A stretch of 64,000 nucleotides of DNA from Chitinophaga cymbidii. Lineage in GTDB: Bacteria; Bacteroidota; Bacteroidia; Chitinophagales; Chitinophagaceae. The notes beneath the pieces are model-generated. The model had not been told where the DNA came from. It worked only from the letters and a program-made list of their open reading frames with translations, and searched no databases. The translations under genes were made by a program, and so were the position numbers. Below, piece after piece: positions 62,240-64,000 of this stretch. The first letter of the stretch is position 1, and each line of letters opens with the position of its first letter. Location of the stretch: contig NZ_BKAU01000001.1 of assembly GCF_007992715.1 (NCBI RefSeq), positions 744,001-808,000 on the forward strand. The letters are read 5' to 3'.

Positions 62240-62629
62240 ATGCGTCACCCAACTCATGCGATCAACTGGTTTGAGATCCCTGTTTCACAATTCGACAGGG
62301 CCAGGGCCTTTTACAGCGCTATTCTCGACGTAGCGATCACCGAAATGCAGCTCGGCGGGGACCGCCTGGGGCTGCTGGCATATGATGCCGAAAACGGCGG
62401 TGTGGGCGGCGCCATCGTGGAAGGGCTGGACTATGTGCCCAGCCAGCGCGGCTGCATCATTTACCTGCATTGCGGTGACGACCTGAACGAAGTGCTCGAC
62501 CGGGTGATCAGCGCCGGCGGACGCATTGAGCGGGATAAAACGCCCGTTTCCTATGAGCTGGACCTCGGCTTCCATGCCATTTTCATCGATACCGAAGGCA
62601 ACCGCATCGGCCTGCATTCCCCGAAATAG
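62240..62629 (+). CDS. VOC-family (glyoxalase/dioxygenase-fold) protein
   Basis: A 129-residue protein with one pair of beta-alpha-beta-beta-beta modules: INWFEIPVSQFDRARAFYSAILD at the start and YELDLGFHAIFIDTEGNRIGLHS at the end, both classic for the VOC fold. The GGVGGAIVEG and GCIIYLHCGDDLNEVLDRV segments fit family members annotated as glyoxalase or bleomycin-resistance-like. The reaction cannot be told from sequence. It stands alone after the aceF terminator, 155 bases before the GbsR gene. Confidence 0.9.
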   Translation: MRHPTHAINWFEIPVSQFDRARAFYSAILDVAITEMQLGGDRLGLLAYDAENGGVGGAIVEGLDYVPSQRGCIIYLHCGDDLNEVLDRVISAGGRIERDKTPVSYELDLGFHAIFIDTEGNRIGLHSPK

Positions 62630-62745
62630 ACAATATCACCGTTTCGGCCGCGCCCACCATTTCATCCCCGCTGCTGCCGGCCATATCAGCTTGCATTTTC
62701 CTTCCTCATCCGCAACATTCTTTTGCAATGGACGAATATTTCAAT

Positions 62746-62768
62746 AAGTTTTGAAAGTTCAAAAACTT
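62746..62768. promoter_or_regulatory. Operator-like inverted repeat over the gbsR promoter
   Basis: AAGTTTTGAA and TTCAAAAACTT are inverted copies with a one-base bulge, separated by AG. The repeat covers the -33 element. Its core TGAAAGTTC (62752-62760) occurs again at 63347-63355 just ahead of the downstream gene. It is a candidate for autoregulation. Confidence 0.5.
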
Positions 62769-62780
62769 TACATACATTTG
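62750..62780 (+). promoter_or_regulatory. Promoter of the GbsR-type regulator, probably leaderless
   Basis: TTTG (62750-62753), 19 bases and TACATTTG (62773-62780) are an excellent consensus match. The -7 element ends four bases before the ATG, so transcription would start at or next to the start codon. Confidence 0.7.
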
Positions 62781-62784
62781 AAGC

Positions 62785-63291
62785 ATGAAATTTTCTGATG
62801 CAAAAGCACAATTCATCCAGGCCTGGGGATTGCTCGGCGCGCAATGGGGCATCAACCGCACCATGGCGCAGATCCACGCCCTCCTGCTCATCGCGCCGGA
62901 ACCCATGAGCGCCGAAGAGATCATGGAGGCGCTGGACATCTCCCGCGGGAACGCCAACATGAACGTCCGGGAGCTGATGAACTGGGGGATTGTGGAAAAA
63001 GTACTGGTGCCGGGAGAACGCAAAGAGTTTTTCGTAGCAGAAAAAGATATCTGGAAAGTAGGCACCGCCATTGCGCGGGAAAGAAAGAAACGGGAACTGG
63101 ACCCCGTGCTGAAAGTGCTCCTGCAGCTCAACAAGATCGATGGCGACCAGAAAGACAAACACATCAAAGCCTTCCGCGAAACCATCCAGAACATCCAGAA
63201 ATTCGCGCATCAGACCGATGCCGCCCTCAACGCCTTTATCAAGTCCGAAGAGAACTGGTTCTACAGCACCCTGCTGAAAGTGATCCGCTGA
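62785..63291 (+). CDS. GbsR/MarR-family transcriptional regulator
   Basis: A 168-residue winged-helix regulator of the GbsR branch of the MarR superfamily. The family start FIQAWGLLGAQWGINRTMAQIHALLLIAPEPMS is followed by the recognition region EEIMEALDISRGNANMNVRELMNWGIVEKV and the wing GERKEFFVAEKD. The C-terminal 70 residues are helical and charged (dimer region). GbsR proteins are known to repress glycine-betaine genes in Bacillus, but Bacteroidota members have other, mostly unknown targets. The shared TGAAAGTTC motif suggests the next gene is one. Confidence 0.9.
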   Translation: MKFSDAKAQFIQAWGLLGAQWGINRTMAQIHALLLIAPEPMSAEEIMEALDISRGNANMNVRELMNWGIVEKVLVPGERKEFFVAEKDIWKVGTAIARERKKRELDPVLKVLLQLNKIDGDQKDKHIKAFRETIQNIQKFAHQTDAALNAFIKSEENWFYSTLLKVIR

Positions 63292-63346
63292 TAACAGCCA
63301 TCACCATGCAGTTAAAAAACACACATCAATATATTTCAATTTTTTC

Positions 63347-63355
63347 TGAAAGTTC
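63347..63355 (+). promoter_or_regulatory. Second copy of the TGAAAGTTC motif
   Basis: This nine-base motif, seven bases before the ATG of the TIGR01777 gene, is identical to the core of the inverted repeat in the gbsR promoter, but here it is a single half-site. Confidence 0.35.
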
Positions 63356-63361
63356 TATACA

Positions 63362-64000
63362 ATGAAAAACAAAACCATCGTCATCGCCGGAGGAACAGGA
63401 TTTATAGGTGAAGGACTGATCGATTATTTCAGCGAAAACAACCAGCTGATCATCCTCTCCCGCCAGCCTCAAACAGACCGCCCGAATGTAACTTACCGAT
63501 ACTGGGACGGCCGCAGCCTGGGCGAATGGGCGGCATCCCTCGAAGGGGCGGACCTGCTCATCAACCTCGCCGGCAAAAGCGTGAACTGCCGCTATACCGA
63601 AGCCAACAAGGCCGCGATCTTCGCCAGCCGCACAAACAGTACTGCCATCCTCGGTGAAGCCGTGCGGCAAGCTAAAAACCCGCCCGCCCTGTGGATCAAT
63701 TCCGCCTCCGCCACCATCTACCGCCATGCGGAAGACCGCCCGATGGACGAAGCTAACGGCGAAATGGAAAATGACTTCTCCGTACAGGTCTGCAAAAAAT
63801 GGGAAAAGACATTCAACGATATCACCCTGCCGCATACACGAAAAATTGTGCTGCGCATCGCGGTGACGCTCGGCAAACAGGGCGGCGTGATGACGCCTTA
63901 TCTGAACCTCGTGAAATTCGGGCTGGGCGGCCACCAGGGCAGCGGCCGCCAGATGTTCAGCTGGGTGCACATCGAAGACGTGGCCCGCATGATGGAATGG
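63362..64000 (+). CDS. TIGR01777-family epimerase, partial (runs off the window)
   Basis: The first 213 residues of an extended short-chain dehydrogenase/epimerase of the TIGR01777 (YfcH/SDR39U1-like) family. The NAD(P) motif GGTGFIG is at 8-14, and LINLAGKSVNCRYTEANKAAIFASR and INSASATIYRH are family signatures. Function is unknown; relatives bind NADPH. The gene lies 70 bases after the GbsR-type regulator and shares a sequence motif with its promoter. The C-terminal third lies outside the window. Confidence 0.9.
   Translation, partial: MKNKTIVIAGGTGFIGEGLIDYFSENNQLIILSRQPQTDRPNVTYRYWDGRSLGEWAASLEGADLLINLAGKSVNCRYTEANKAAIFASRTNSTAILGEAVRQAKNPPALWINSASATIYRHAEDRPMDEANGEMENDFSVQVCKKWEKTFNDITLPHTRKIVLRIAVTLGKQGGVMTPYLNLVKFGLGGHQGSGRQMFSWVHIEDVARMMEW

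Overview
The window is a stretch of chromosome from a member of the Bacteroidota, most likely a Chitinophaga-like member of the Chitinophagaceae. The evidence is a SusC/SusD pair, an ExbB-ExbD-ExbD-TonB operon, a DUF6728 microprotein, an atpD-atpC pair without the other ATP synthase genes beside it, and several promoters of the Bacteroidota type (TTTG, 19-20 bases, TAnnTTTG). Genes are moderately GC-rich, intergenic DNA is AT-rich, and no Shine-Dalgarno signal stands out. I see no rRNA, tRNA, CRISPR array, insertion sequence or prophage. The taxon is inferred from gene content.

Layout. 1-1.8 kb: two tandem short MutS-like ATPases (-). 2-13.3 kb: a sialoglycan utilisation locus (+) with SusC, SusD, a DUF5017 lipoprotein, an FG-GAP/VCBS repeat protein, N-acetylneuraminate lyase, sialidase and a secreted LmbE/PIG-L deacetylase. 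13.3-16 kb: a membrane-anchored winged-helix regulator divergent from two secreted proteins that share an unusual C-terminal ending. 16.2-20.9 kb: mnmE and the Ton energiser operon. 21.3-28.3 kb: a zinc metalloprotease, an HPP membrane protein, a LacI regulator and three tandem paralogous lipoproteins. 28.3-32.3 kb: alpha-L-fucosidase and beta-mannosidase. 32.4-38.9 kb: DUF6728, lpxB, a small membrane protein, surE, an ABC exporter and a FadB-type fusion. 39-45.2 kb: metG, LD-carboxypeptidase, an alpha/beta hydrolase, a degenerate ThiF-like protein and a histidine kinase. 45.2-48.2 kb: a probable small transcript, an 11-bp repeat array, YqgE and atpC-atpD. 48.3-54.3 kb: a Tat-exported phosphoesterase and an adaptor/permease/TolC operon. 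54.5-64 kb: a GNAT-like protein, an M48 peptidase, a tandem repeat, dnaX, the pyruvate dehydrogenase E2, a VOC protein, a GbsR/MarR regulator and a truncated TIGR01777 epimerase.

How the genes work together. The glycan locus would bind sialylated glycans at the surface, release sialic acid, import products through SusCD powered by the TonB operon (which may serve all receptors of the cell), and split sialic acid in the cytosol. The fucosidase and beta-mannosidase 16 kb away fit the same kind of substrate (N-glycans) but lie in a separate transcription unit. The remainder is mostly core metabolism and envelope maintenance.

The strongest observations are: a nine-adenine run in dnaX at the end of clamp-loader domain III with immediate stops in both other frames, which suggests a slippage-made short gamma form; two neighbouring secreted proteins ending VPRKDGC and IPSKGGC beside a transmembrane regulator; a perfect palindrome inside the aceF promoter; a probably leaderless gbsR promoter with an operator-like repeat shared by the next gene; and a likely orphan transcript plus a four-unit 11-bp array between a histidine kinase and yqgE.
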